Assembly: GCA_905214345.1 (NCBI GenBank)
Contig: CAJMLV010000003.1
Span: 50,116 to 114,115, forward strand
Direction of reading: 5' to 3'
Source of the DNA: an uncultured bacterium
Lineage (GTDB): Bacteria > Bacillota > Clostridia > Oscillospirales > Ruminococcaceae
Length of the DNA stretch: 64,000 nt
Shown here: one piece after another, positions 8,247 to 16,193 of the stretch
Layout of the letters: every line of letters begins with the position of its first letter
Numbering within the stretch: position 1 is the first letter of the stretch
Translations under genes and position numbers: made by a program
The notes under the pieces: model-generated
The model's database searches: none
Told to the model about the DNA's origin: nothing
What the model saw: the letters and a program-made list of their open reading frames with translations, nothing else

Positions 8247-9950
8247 ATGAAAACATCCACCAAACGCATCGGCGCTCTCGTGGCGCTGCTGGGCGTCACC
8301 GCCAGCCTGGCCGGCTGCGGCGGCGGTAAGACCAACACTGTGGAACCCGGCACCGTCAACACCAACACCGACCAGACCGAGTTCAAGATCATCAGCGGCA
8401 TCTCCGCTCTGTCCGGCGGCTATGATTCCAACGAAGTGCTCAACACCATGGCCCAGAATGCGGGTATCTCCATCACCTGGGACACCATGAGCGATTCCCT
8501 CTCCGAACAGGTCAACATCCGCATTGCGGGCAACGACCTGCCCGACGCCTTCAACGCCGTGGGCTTCTCCAACTATGACCTGACCGAATACGGCGAGGAC
8601 GGCACCTTCATCGACCTGACCCCCTACATCACCGAAGAGTACATGCCTAACCTCACCAAGATCCTGGAAGAAAACCCCGACATCCGCGCCGCCATCACCA
8701 TGGACAACGGCTGCATCTACGGCCTGCCCGCCGGTGAACAGATGGGCACCGCCGGCATCGGCAAGGAAGAAGACTACAACATCTACACCATCCCCCAGTA
8801 TTCCATGATCAACAAGGCCTGGCTGGACGAACTGGGTCTGGAAGTCCCCACCACCCTGGATGAACTCCACGACGTGCTGGAAGCCTTCAAGGAAAACGAC
8901 ATGAGCGCCACCTGCTACGGCAACGATGCAGGTTCCACCATCCCCATGTCCTTCGGCATCGACCAGTGGTGCTGGGGCCAGAACATCTTCTATGCGGGCT
9001 TCGGCTTCACCAACTGGACCAACGATGTCTGCGCCGACCTGGTCCTGCAGCCGGACGGCACCGTGAACTTCGTCAGCGATGACGACAACTACCGCGCCGC
9101 CCTGGAATACTTCCACAACTGGTTTGCCGAGGGCCTCATCGACCAGGAAGCCTTCAGCCAGACCGATACCCAGTACATGGCCAAGTGCTCCCAGGGTCAG
9201 GTAGGCGTTGCCACCTGGTGGTACATCGAGGAACTCATGGGCGACTACGCCGACGACTATGTCTTCCTGCCCGTGCTGGAAGGCCCCGACGGCACCTACA
9301 ACGTCACCGTCCGTGACGGCGGCGGCATCAACTCCGGCAACCTGTGCATCACCTCCGCCTGCGAAAGCCCCATCAACCTGCTGAAGTTCTACGACCAGTG
9401 GTATGACCCCGAAAACGTCATGCAGCTGCAGTACGGCCCCATCGGCACCTACTTCACCGAACAGGACGAAAACGGCCTGTGGCAGAGCATCACCGACGCG
9501 GAAGCCCAGGAAAAGTACGGCAAGAGCGCCGGCGAACTGAAGAGCGAATGTGAAGTCTACGGTCCCAAGCTGATCCTCTCCGACTACTACGCCACCACCT
9601 TTGAGATGGAACCCCGCGCCGTGGAACGCCTGACCGACCTCTACGACTACTGGATGCAGTTCGTGGACGACACCACCACCTATCCCATCGACTGTGTCTA
9701 CACCCAGGACGAGCTGGACACCATCGACAAGTGGCGCGTGGACTTTGAGAACTTTGTGGCCGAACAGGAAGCTACCTGGCTGCGTGACGGCGGCATCACC
9801 GACGAGACCTGGGCCGCCTACAAGGAAAACCTGAACAGCTACGGTATGCAGGACCTGCTGGAAACCTACCAGGCAGCCTATGACCGTTATGTGCAGACCG
9901 CCGGCGAGGAAGCCGCCGCTGCCCCCGCCACCGCCGAAAGCGCTGCCTGA
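8247..9950 (+). CDS. Extracellular sugar-binding lipoprotein of ABC transporter (LplA type)
   Basis: 567 residues. The lipoprotein signal MKTSTKRIGALVALLGVTAS ends in a lipobox LAGC, so the mature protein is anchored by a lipidated Cys to the outer face of the membrane. The length and the C-terminal half fit the long family-1 solute-binding proteins paired with LplB/LplC permeases. Start at 8247 follows AAAAGGAG; an upstream in-frame ATG at 8199 lacks an RBS and would spoil the signal peptide. It is separated from the permeases by a strongly folded intergenic region, which often allows more binding protein than permease to be made. The ligand is inferred to be a fructan oligosaccharide or sucrose because GH32 follows 44 nt later. 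Confidence 0.9.
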   Translation: MKTSTKRIGALVALLGVTASLAGCGGGKTNTVEPGTVNTNTDQTEFKIISGISALSGGYDSNEVLNTMAQNAGISITWDTMSDSLSEQVNIRIAGNDLPDAFNAVGFSNYDLTEYGEDGTFIDLTPYITEEYMPNLTKILEENPDIRAAITMDNGCIYGLPAGEQMGTAGIGKEEDYNIYTIPQYSMINKAWLDELGLEVPTTLDELHDVLEAFKENDMSATCYGNDAGSTIPMSFGIDQWCWGQNIFYAGFGFTNWTNDVCADLVLQPDGTVNFVSDDDNYRAALEYFHNWFAEGLIDQEAFSQTDTQYMAKCSQGQVGVATWWYIEELMGDYADDYVFLPVLEGPDGTYNVTVRDGGGINSGNLCITSACESPINLLKFYDQWYDPENVMQLQYGPIGTYFTEQDENGLWQSITDAEAQEKYGKSAGELKSECEVYGPKLILSDYYATTFEMEPRAVERLTDLYDYWMQFVDDTTTYPIDCVYTQDELDTIDKWRVDFENFVAEQEATWLRDGGITDETWAAYKENLNSYGMQDLLETYQAAYDRYVQTAGEEAAAAPATAESAA

Positions 9951-9994
9951 TCCCTGACACCATCACTTTATCCCGAAAGAGAGGTTCTTCCCTT

Positions 9995-11467
9995 ATGCCG
10001 TTTGCTGCGACTGAACTGGAAGAAGCCCGCGCCTACGAAGCCCGGGAAGAAGGGGCCATCCCCGCCGGTGACCGCCCCCGCTTCCACCTGACGCCCCGGG
10101 TGGGCTGGATGAACGACCCCAACGGATTCTGCTTCTACCGGGGCGAATATCACCTGTTTTATCAGTACCATCCCTACAACACCCAGTGGGGACCCATGCA
10201 CTGGGGCCACGCCGCCAGCACCGACCTGCTGAACTGGACCTTCCGCCCCTGCGCCATGGCCCCCGATACCCCCGCCGACCGGAAAGGCTGTTTTTCCGGC
10301 ACGGCGCTGCCCACCCCCGACGGCCGCCTGCTGCTGATGTACACCGGCGTGCAGGAGGACGGCAACGGCGGCGTGAAGCAGCTGCAGTGCCTGGCGGTGG
10401 GCGACGGCACCGACTTTGAAAAGGACGCCGCCAACCCCGTCATCCGGGAAGAGGCTTTGCCCGAAGGGGGCAGCGCGGTGGACTTCCGGGACCCCAAGAT
10501 CTGGTACGAGGACGGTGTCTACCGCTGTGCGGTCTCCACCCGGGACGCCCGGGACCAGGGACGCATCCTGCTGTATGAGAGCACCGATGCCCGGAACTGG
10601 CAGTACCGCACCACCCTGGATACCTGCCGGAACGAATACGGCAAAATGTGGGAATGCCCCGATTTCTTCCCCTTGGACGGCCGCCAGCTGCTGCTGGTCA
10701 GCCCCCAGGAGATGGAAGGCACCCCCGACGGAGAAATCCACGCCGGGTTCGGCACCCTGGCCCTGCTGGGCCGCTGGGATAAGGACGCCGCTTCCTTCAC
10801 CCGGGAAACGGTACAGCCGGTGGACTACGGCACCGACTTCTACGCCCCCCAGACCCTGCTGACCCCCGACGGCCGCCGGGTGATGGTGGCCTGGATGCAG
10901 AACTGGGCCACCGTGGGGGAAGCCCCCCGCAGCCATCGCTGGTTCGGCTGCATGACCATGCCCCGGGAACTCTTCCTGCGGGACGGACGGCTCTGCCAGC
11001 GCCCGGTGCGGGAACTGGAGACCCTCTGGAAAGACACCCTGCACAAGCAGGACACCGTCAACGGCACCGCCGTGTATGAGGGTGTGGCCGGGCGGTGCCT
11101 GGACCTGACCGTGACCCTGGACGCCGCCGCCAGCCCCGACTGCCGCCGCTTTGCCCTCTGCTTTGCCCGGGATGAGCGCCACGAAGTCCGGGTGGAGTGG
11201 GACCCCTTCCATGAGGAACTGACCTTTGACCGCAGCGCCTGCGGCAGCCGCCGGGACATCCCCCATACCCGCCGGGTGAAGGCCGCCCCCGTAAACGGCA
11301 AACTGACCCTGCGCCTGGTGCTGGACAGCGACTGTGCCGAGCTCTTCATCAATGACGGCGAGCGTACCATCACTGCTATGCTGGAAGGCACTCCGCCGGA
11401 AGCTGACGGCATCTCCCTGCACAGCGAAGGCCCGGCCCGGGTGGATCTGGTCTGCCACACGCTGTAA
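9995..11467 (+). CDS. GH32 beta-fructofuranosidase / sucrose-6-phosphate hydrolase
   Basis: 490 residues, no signal peptide, so cytoplasmic. All three GH32 catalytic acids are present: nucleophile Asp41 in WMNDPNG, transition-state Asp166 in FRDPKIW and acid/base Glu220 in MWECPDFF. The five-bladed propeller spans about residues 28-330 and a C-terminal beta-sandwich follows (LRLVLDSDCAELFINDGE). It releases fructose from imported fructo-oligosaccharide or sucrose, feeding the fructokinase at 3120. Because import is by an ABC transporter rather than a PTS, unphosphorylated substrate is more likely than sucrose-6-phosphate. Start is preceded by AAAGAGAGG. It is the last gene of the operon, with a strong terminator at 11487. 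Confidence 0.94.
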   Translation: MPFAATELEEARAYEAREEGAIPAGDRPRFHLTPRVGWMNDPNGFCFYRGEYHLFYQYHPYNTQWGPMHWGHAASTDLLNWTFRPCAMAPDTPADRKGCFSGTALPTPDGRLLLMYTGVQEDGNGGVKQLQCLAVGDGTDFEKDAANPVIREEALPEGGSAVDFRDPKIWYEDGVYRCAVSTRDARDQGRILLYESTDARNWQYRTTLDTCRNEYGKMWECPDFFPLDGRQLLLVSPQEMEGTPDGEIHAGFGTLALLGRWDKDAASFTRETVQPVDYGTDFYAPQTLLTPDGRRVMVAWMQNWATVGEAPRSHRWFGCMTMPRELFLRDGRLCQRPVRELETLWKDTLHKQDTVNGTAVYEGVAGRCLDLTVTLDAAASPDCRRFALCFARDERHEVRVEWDPFHEELTFDRSACGSRRDIPHTRRVKAAPVNGKLTLRLVLDSDCAELFINDGERTITAMLEGTPPEADGISLHSEGPARVDLVCHTL

Positions 11468-11486
11468 ATTCCATACACCTTCCCCG

Positions 11487-11527
11487 CCCCGGGGCACAGC
11501 CGATCTTCCTGTGCCCCGGGGTTTTTG
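11487..11527 (+). terminator. Rho-independent terminator after GH32
   Basis: 13-bp perfect stem CCCCGGGGCACAG / CTGTGCCCCGGGG followed by TTTTTG. Confidence 0.9.
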
Positions 11528-11552
11528 TGTGGAAAAAAGATGGCCCTCCCCC

Positions 11553-11583
11553 TTGACTCTGCCGTACCGTCAACTGGTACACT
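11553..11583 (+). promoter_or_regulatory. MerR-type promoter with 19-nt spacer and dyad
   Basis: TTGACT (11553-11558), 19-nt spacer, TACACT (11578-11583). The dyad GTACC (11564-11568) / GGTAC (11576-11580) sits in the overlong spacer, the classic arrangement by which MerR proteins untwist DNA to activate. Confidence 0.75.
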
Positions 11584-11606
11584 GTAAGGGAAGGGAGGAA
11601 CGAGGC

Positions 11607-12365
11607 ATGGAATATTCCATCCGCGAACTGTCGGCACTGTCGGGGGTGTCCACCCGCACCCTGCGCTGGTACGACGAGATCGGTCTGCTCAAGCCGTCCC
11701 GTGTGGCGGAAAGCGGCTACCGCTACTACGGCCCGGCCCAGGTGGACCGGCTGCAGGACATTCTCTTTTACCGGGCCCTCGGGGTGGAGCTGGCCCGTAT
11801 CCGGGACTGCCTGGACGACCCTTCCTTCGACCGCCTGGCCGCCCTGCGTCAGCATCTGGCCGCGCTGCAGGGCCAAAAGGCCGAACTGGAAACCCTGATC
11901 CGGTCGGTGGAGGAAACCATCGGCTGTGAAGAAAGGAAGGAAGCCATGAACGACGAAGCAAAGTTTGCCGCCTTCAAGCGGAAAACTGTGGAAGAAAACG
12001 AGGCTGCCCACGGCGCCGAGGCCCGGCAGAAGTACGGCGACGGCGCGGTGGATGCCGCCAACGCCGCCGTGATGGGGCTGAGCCGGGCGCAATACGATGC
12101 CTGGCAGGCGCTGGACCGTGATCTGCGGGCCCGGCTGGAAACTGCGGTGGGAAAGGGCACCGACCCCGGCAGCGAGGAAGGCAGGGAGATCTGCGCCATG
12201 CACCGCCGCTGGCTGGCGGTGACGGTGAAGGACCTGACCCCGCAGAAACACCGGGGCATCGCGGAACTGTACGTGATGGACGAGCGGTTCACCGCCTATT
12301 ACGACAAAACAGTGCCCGGCTGTGCCCGCTTCCTGCGGGATGCTGTGGCCCGGTGGGCCCGGTAA
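11607..12365 (+). CDS. MerR-family regulator with TipAS effector domain
   Basis: 252 residues. N-terminal winged helix of MerR type (YSIRELSALSGVSTRTLRWY, then GYRYYGPAQVDRL), a coiled-coil dimerisation helix around residues 80-115, and a C-terminal TipAS-like domain (about 115-252) ending in DERFTAYYDKTVPGCARFLR. TipAS domains bind thiopeptide and other drugs covalently or tightly and drive activation. Start at 11607 follows GGGAGGAACG. The only gene in the unit appears to be the regulator, so autoregulation through the 19-nt spacer promoter is likely; other targets must lie elsewhere. It ends at a small hairpin terminator. Confidence 0.88.
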   Translation: MEYSIRELSALSGVSTRTLRWYDEIGLLKPSRVAESGYRYYGPAQVDRLQDILFYRALGVELARIRDCLDDPSFDRLAALRQHLAALQGQKAELETLIRSVEETIGCEERKEAMNDEAKFAAFKRKTVEENEAAHGAEARQKYGDGAVDAANAAVMGLSRAQYDAWQALDRDLRARLETAVGKGTDPGSEEGREICAMHRRWLAVTVKDLTPQKHRGIAELYVMDERFTAYYDKTVPGCARFLRDAVARWAR

Positions 12366-12378
12366 GACCCACAAAGCA

Positions 12379-12410
12379 AGGGGACTGCCCGGCGGGGCGG
12401 TCCCTTTTTG
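12379..12410 (+). terminator. Rho-independent terminator after MerR gene
   Basis: GGGACTGCCC ... GGGGCGGTCCC hairpin followed by TTTTTG. Confidence 0.7.
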
Positions 12411-12412
12411 TC

Positions 12413-12451
12413 TTGACAGTTTGTATCGTTTGTATTATTTTTAATAATACA
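12413..12451 (+). promoter_or_regulatory. Promoter and GntR operator of the YtrA-DUF5808 pair
   Basis: TTGACA (12413-12418), 17 nt, TATTTT (12436-12441). A perfect inverted repeat TGTATTATT-N3-AATAATACA (12431-12451) covers the -10. The position suggests autorepression by the GntR protein encoded next. Confidence 0.7.
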
Positions 12452-12471
12452 AAGAACAGGAGGTGGCGTCC

Positions 12472-12846
12472 ATGCTTCTGCATCTGGATTTTTCTCTGGA
12501 TACGCCCATCTATCAGCAGATCCGCAACGAGATCGTGCGGGGCATCGCGGCGGGCAGCCTGGTGCCGGGGCAGCAGCTGCCCACCATCCGAGCCCTGGCT
12601 GAGACCCTGGGCGTGAACGTGATGACGGTGAACAAGGCCTACGCCCTGCTCAAGCAGGAGGGGTATCTCAGGGCCGACCGCCGTTCGGGCACGGTGGTGG
12701 CGGGGCGCACCGGCCCGCTGACCGATGACCTGCGCGCTGCATTGGAACTGGCGGCGGCCCAGGCCCGGGCGTCGGGGGTCCCGCTGGAGGAGGTCCTGGC
12801 TGTCTGCCGGGGCGTGTATGAAGAAACGGAAGGGGGGCAGGGCTGA
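12472..12846 (+). CDS. GntR-family regulator, YtrA subfamily
   Basis: 124 residues. The winged helix-turn-helix occupies about residues 10-77 (TPIYQQIRNEIVRGIAAGSL; ALAETLGVNVMTVNKAYALL; GYLRADRRSGTVVA), followed by a short helical tail rather than a full effector domain, which defines the YtrA group. These proteins usually repress linked membrane-transport genes and dimerise through the short tail. Start at 12472 is favoured over GTG 12463 because AGGAGG abuts the GTG too closely. Its stop overlaps the next ATG by one base (TGATG), so it is coupled to the membrane protein that follows. Confidence 0.88.
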   Translation: MLLHLDFSLDTPIYQQIRNEIVRGIAAGSLVPGQQLPTIRALAETLGVNVMTVNKAYALLKQEGYLRADRRSGTVVAGRTGPLTDDLRAALELAAAQARASGVPLEEVLAVCRGVYEETEGGQG

Positions 12847-14192
12847 TGCGTTGGGTCAATCTCATTATTGTGGGCTGCCTGTATATCGGTCTGCCCATGG
12901 TCTGGGGGATGCTGCGCAGCGCTTCCCGGGAGCGGAACAACCTGGTTCTGTCGGTGACGCTGCCGCCCCAGGCCCGGCAGGACCCGGAAGTGCAGGACAT
13001 CTGCGCCCGGTTCCGCCGCCGTCTGGACCGGATGTGCCTGCTGCTCACGGCGGTGCTGGTGCCGGCCCTGTTCCTGCCCTGGATGTCGCTGGCCTGCCTG
13101 TACAGCTTTGTGTGGCTGCTGCTTCTGGTGCTGCCCTATTGGCTGTTCGGGCAGGGAAACCGGGAGCTGAAAGAGCTGAAACGCCGCCGTGGCTGGCAGG
13201 TGGCGGGTGCCGGGCAGACGGTGGCGGAAATGCCACCGGCCAAACCGCCCAGACAGCTGCCCCGGGCCTGGTTCTGGCCGCCGCTGGTCTTGTCGGTGCT
13301 GCCGGTGCTCTCGGTGTTTCTGGATGATTGGGACCCCGCCTGGCAGGTGGTGCTGGGGGCCACCGCCTTCACCGGTCTGCTCATGACCGGGCTCAGCCTG
13401 GTGTTTTACCCCCTGGTCTACCGCCAGCGGCTGGATGCCCTGGACGGGGACGCCACCCTCACCGCTGCCCTGACCCGGGTGCGGCGGTACAACTGGACCA
13501 AGTTCTGGCTGCTCTGCTCCTGGCTCACGGCGGGGTACTCCCTGGCGGTGTGGCTGTGCTGGGGCAACATGGCCTGGTATATCGTTTGGAACATCGTCTA
13601 TGCCCTGGCCCTGATCTGGGCCAGCCTGCAGACGGAATTTGCCGCCCGCCGCGCCCAGCGCCGCCTGACCGAAGGCCGGACCCGCCTGCCGGAGGTGGAC
13701 GAGGACGACTGCTGGATCTGGGGCCTGTTTTACTGCAACCCCCACGATAACCACAACTTTGTCAACCAGCGCATCGGTATGGGCATGAGCATGAACCTGG
13801 CCAAACCCCTGGGCAAGTGGATGATGAGCATTTCCCTGGCGCTGCTGGCGGCTATGCCCCTGCTGGGGGTGTGGCTGGTGGTGGAGGAATTTTCTCCCCT
13901 GCGGCTGGGGCTGGAAGGCCGGACCATTGTGGCCGAACAGGCCTTCACCACCTATCGCGTGCCGGTGGATGAGGTGACAGAGGTCCGCCTGCTGGAAGAA
14001 CTGCCCCCGGCCTCCCGCATTGCGGGCACTTCCATGGAACATCTGCTCAAGGGCAGCTTTTCCATGGAGGGGGAGAAAGTCACCTTCTGCCTGGACCCTC
14101 AGGACCCGCCCTTCCTGCTGCTGCAAACGGCGGAGAAAACCTATGTGTTCGGCGGCGAAGCCGCCCCGGACCTGACGGCACAGCTGCAATAA
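12846..14192 (+). CDS. DUF5808-containing integral membrane protein
   Basis: 448 residues. Two hydrophobic segments near the N-terminus, a pair near residues 70-100, another pair near 145-190, two near 220-260 and one around 320-345 indicate about nine membrane spans. A soluble loop has the DUF5808 signature DCWIWGLFYCNPHDNHNF plus a following glycine-rich RIGMGMSMN stretch. The C-terminal ~90 residues are soluble and beta-rich. Such proteins are often co-transcribed with YtrA-type GntR regulators; the biochemical function is unknown, with a role in envelope stress or signalling suggested only by that link. ABC transporter genes usual beside YtrA are absent here. Confidence 0.75.
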   Translation: MRWVNLIIVGCLYIGLPMVWGMLRSASRERNNLVLSVTLPPQARQDPEVQDICARFRRRLDRMCLLLTAVLVPALFLPWMSLACLYSFVWLLLLVLPYWLFGQGNRELKELKRRRGWQVAGAGQTVAEMPPAKPPRQLPRAWFWPPLVLSVLPVLSVFLDDWDPAWQVVLGATAFTGLLMTGLSLVFYPLVYRQRLDALDGDATLTAALTRVRRYNWTKFWLLCSWLTAGYSLAVWLCWGNMAWYIVWNIVYALALIWASLQTEFAARRAQRRLTEGRTRLPEVDEDDCWIWGLFYCNPHDNHNFVNQRIGMGMSMNLAKPLGKWMMSISLALLAAMPLLGVWLVVEEFSPLRLGLEGRTIVAEQAFTTYRVPVDEVTEVRLLEELPPASRIAGTSMEHLLKGSFSMEGEKVTFCLDPQDPPFLLLQTAEKTYVFGGEAAPDLTAQLQ

Positions 14193-14195
14193 AAC

Positions 14196-14229
14196 AAAAA
14201 GGGAACGCCCGGCCGGGCGTTCCCTTTTG
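14196..14229 (+). terminator. Rho-independent terminator
   Basis: GGGAACGCCC / GGGCGTTCCC hairpin with A-rich left flank and TTTT right flank, between convergent genes; probably bidirectional. Confidence 0.85.
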
Positions 14230-14237
14230 ACTTGCGG

Positions 14238-14735
14238 TTACAGTGATGAGCCGATACGTCCGGACGCGGGACCAAGGCCGTCAAAGCCCACGCACCGGCT
14301 GGGGCGGTCATTCACCGCCCAATCCAGCATGGGCTGGGCGGCGTTGGCGGGGTCCAGGCAGGTGTCCAGGGCCAGCACATCCTCCCACGTCCGGTTCAGA
14401 AAGGCCACTTCCCGCCGCCCATGGGTGCGGGTCAGGGCGATTTCTCCCGCCGCGGCCAGATAGGCCTCCACCCGGGCCGGGGACACCCCGGCGGCGGTCA
14501 GGCTGTCCCGCAGCCCGGCGCGGAACAGCCCGGGAATGTCCGCCCACAGCAGAGGCGGCACATCGAACCGCACAAAGGTGTAGCGGCTGTGGCAATGCAC
14601 CGCCAGCAGGCACTTGCGCCCCTGCAGCTCGATCACATGCAGGTCCCAGCAGAACCGCCGGTCGGCCTGGCAGCCGTAGGGCGGCGGCTTCAGACGCAGA
14701 AACCGCTGCAGGGGAAAGGTCAGTCCCAATTCCAT
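14238..14735 (-). CDS. DUF6933-like hypothetical protein
   Basis: 165 residues, soluble, no signal peptide. The pattern of a Trp-Asp pair, GRKCLLAVHCHSRYTFVRFD, a helical centre and a C-terminal NRTWEDVLALD resembles DUF6933, a family of uncharacterised bacterial proteins. Function unknown. The start at 14735 is supported by GGAGGT 7 nt upstream. It is transcribed alone, convergent with the DUF5808 gene and preceded by an AT-rich gap of about 70 nt. The family call is from memory of the motif pattern and is moderate. Confidence 0.6.
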   Translation of the reverse strand: MELGLTFPLQRFLRLKPPPYGCQADRRFCWDLHVIELQGRKCLLAVHCHSRYTFVRFDVPPLLWADIPGLFRAGLRDSLTAAGVSPARVEAYLAAAGEIALTRTHGRREVAFLNRTWEDVLALDTCLDPANAAQPMLDWAVNDRPSRCVGFDGLGPASGRIGSSL

Positions 14736-14804
14736 CGGGGCACCTCCGTTTTGGTTTGGTCACGGCCATTATACCGTTTTTGGCGAATTTGCGCCATCCC
14801 CGTC

Positions 14805-14842
14805 AAAAGGCAGCGGGAGCACAGACCTGTGCTCCCGCTGCC
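14805..14842 (-). terminator. Terminator of the MacB-like operon
   Basis: 15-bp perfect stem GGCAGCGGGAGCACA / TGTGCTCCCGCTGCC, followed on the minus strand by TTTT. Confidence 0.85.
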
Positions 14843-14855
14843 TCTATATAAATGC

Positions 14856-16190
14856 TCACTCGCTCTTGATGGCTTCCAGCGCCGGGATCTGCACCGCCTT
14901 GTTGGCGGGGTAATAGCCCGACCCCAGGCCGATGAAAACCGAAAAGACCAGAGCGAACAGATACAACCAGGGCGGGATCACCGATACCCGGCTGATCCCT
15001 TCCCCGCCAAAGACGGCGGGCAGGATGTTTCCCGGGGAAATACCCAGGGACACCAGGTTGATAATGAAGGAGATCACAAAGCTGATGGCGCTGCCGATCA
15101 CCCCGCCGATGAACCCGATGGCCCCGGCTTCGCCCAGGAACAGCACCCGGATGTCGTAGACATAGCACCCCAGGGATTTCATGACACCGATCTCCTTGGT
15201 GCGCTCGGAGATGGACATGATCATGGTGTTGGTGATGCCCAGCGCCGCCACGATCAGGGAGATGGCCCCCAGACCGCCCAGCATCATCTGTTTCTGGCGG
15301 GCTTCCTTCTCCATGGGCTTGCGCACGCTCTCCATGGATTCGGTGGAATAGCCCAGGTTCTTGATGGCGGTCTCCACCGGGTCCACCCGGTTGATGCTGC
15401 TCACCTTCACCAGCAGGGAATCGTAGGGGGCGGGGGTGCCGTTGGCACCGGCCTTTTTTTGCAGGGCCCGCAGGTCCGCCACGCTCATCATGATGCCTTC
15501 GGAGGTCTCATACCCTTTGGCGGTGTCCTCCTTGACCACGCCTACCGGTTTCAGCGGTACGGTGAAGGTGCCCTCCTGGGTCTCCACCTCCAGGGCCAGG
15601 GATTCCTTCATGGGGTCAAAGAAGGGGTCCGGCACCGGCAGGGATTCTCCTTCTTCCGCCAGAAAACTGTCCCAGCGGCTGATGGTGTTGGACCCTTCGG
15701 GGCGGAAGGTGTCCCGGAAACTGTACGCCAGATACTGTCCCACGGCCACCTCGCCCGCTTTGGCGGGGTAGGCCCCGGCGGTGAGCTGGTAGCCCATCCG
15801 GTCCATCTGGGCGGTGTCCAGCCCGGCGACCGTGGTCCATTCGGCCACATACCGGTTGCCCGGACCCGCCAGCAGGCGGCAGGTGTAGGTGTCGAAGCTC
15901 AGCTTGGGGGTCACCCCCTCCACCCCGTCCATCTCCCGGATGGATTTCAGCAGGTTGTCGTCCAGCTTTTTCTTGCCCTTGCCTTTCTGGGGGGCGGTGA
16001 CGGTGATGATGGTCAGGTCGCCCAGTTCGGCCAGCAGTTTTTCCTGGCTTTCCTTCATGCCGATGCCCAAAGACACCATGATGACGATGGAGCAGCAGCC
16101 GATGAGCACCCCCAGCACCGTCAGGAAGGTGCGGGATTTGCGCCGCAGCAGGTTCTGCAGGCAGACCCGCAGCAGGTCTTCATGCTTCAT
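14856..16190 (-). CDS. MacB/FtsX-type ABC transporter permease
   Basis: 444 residues. One N-terminal membrane helix (FLTVLGVLIGCCSIVIMVSL), a large extracytoplasmic domain of about 240 residues, then three C-terminal helices (LGAISLIVAALGITNTMIMS; FLGEAGAIGFIGGVIGSAIS; PPWLYLFALVFSVFIGLGSG). This is the MacB topology with MacB_PCD and FtsX domains. The motif TKEIGVMKSLGC in the coupling loop is typical. It works with the ATPase at 18046 as a mechanotransmitting, not channel-forming, ABC machine, probably for lipoprotein or peptide handling in a Gram-positive envelope. It starts 3 nt after the accessory protein's stop. Confidence 0.88.
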   Translation of the reverse strand: MKHEDLLRVCLQNLLRRKSRTFLTVLGVLIGCCSIVIMVSLGIGMKESQEKLLAELGDLTIITVTAPQKGKGKKKLDDNLLKSIREMDGVEGVTPKLSFDTYTCRLLAGPGNRYVAEWTTVAGLDTAQMDRMGYQLTAGAYPAKAGEVAVGQYLAYSFRDTFRPEGSNTISRWDSFLAEEGESLPVPDPFFDPMKESLALEVETQEGTFTVPLKPVGVVKEDTAKGYETSEGIMMSVADLRALQKKAGANGTPAPYDSLLVKVSSINRVDPVETAIKNLGYSTESMESVRKPMEKEARQKQMMLGGLGAISLIVAALGITNTMIMSISERTKEIGVMKSLGCYVYDIRVLFLGEAGAIGFIGGVIGSAISFVISFIINLVSLGISPGNILPAVFGGEGISRVSVIPPWLYLFALVFSVFIGLGSGYYPANKAVQIPALEAIKSE

Positions 16191-16193
16191 GGC

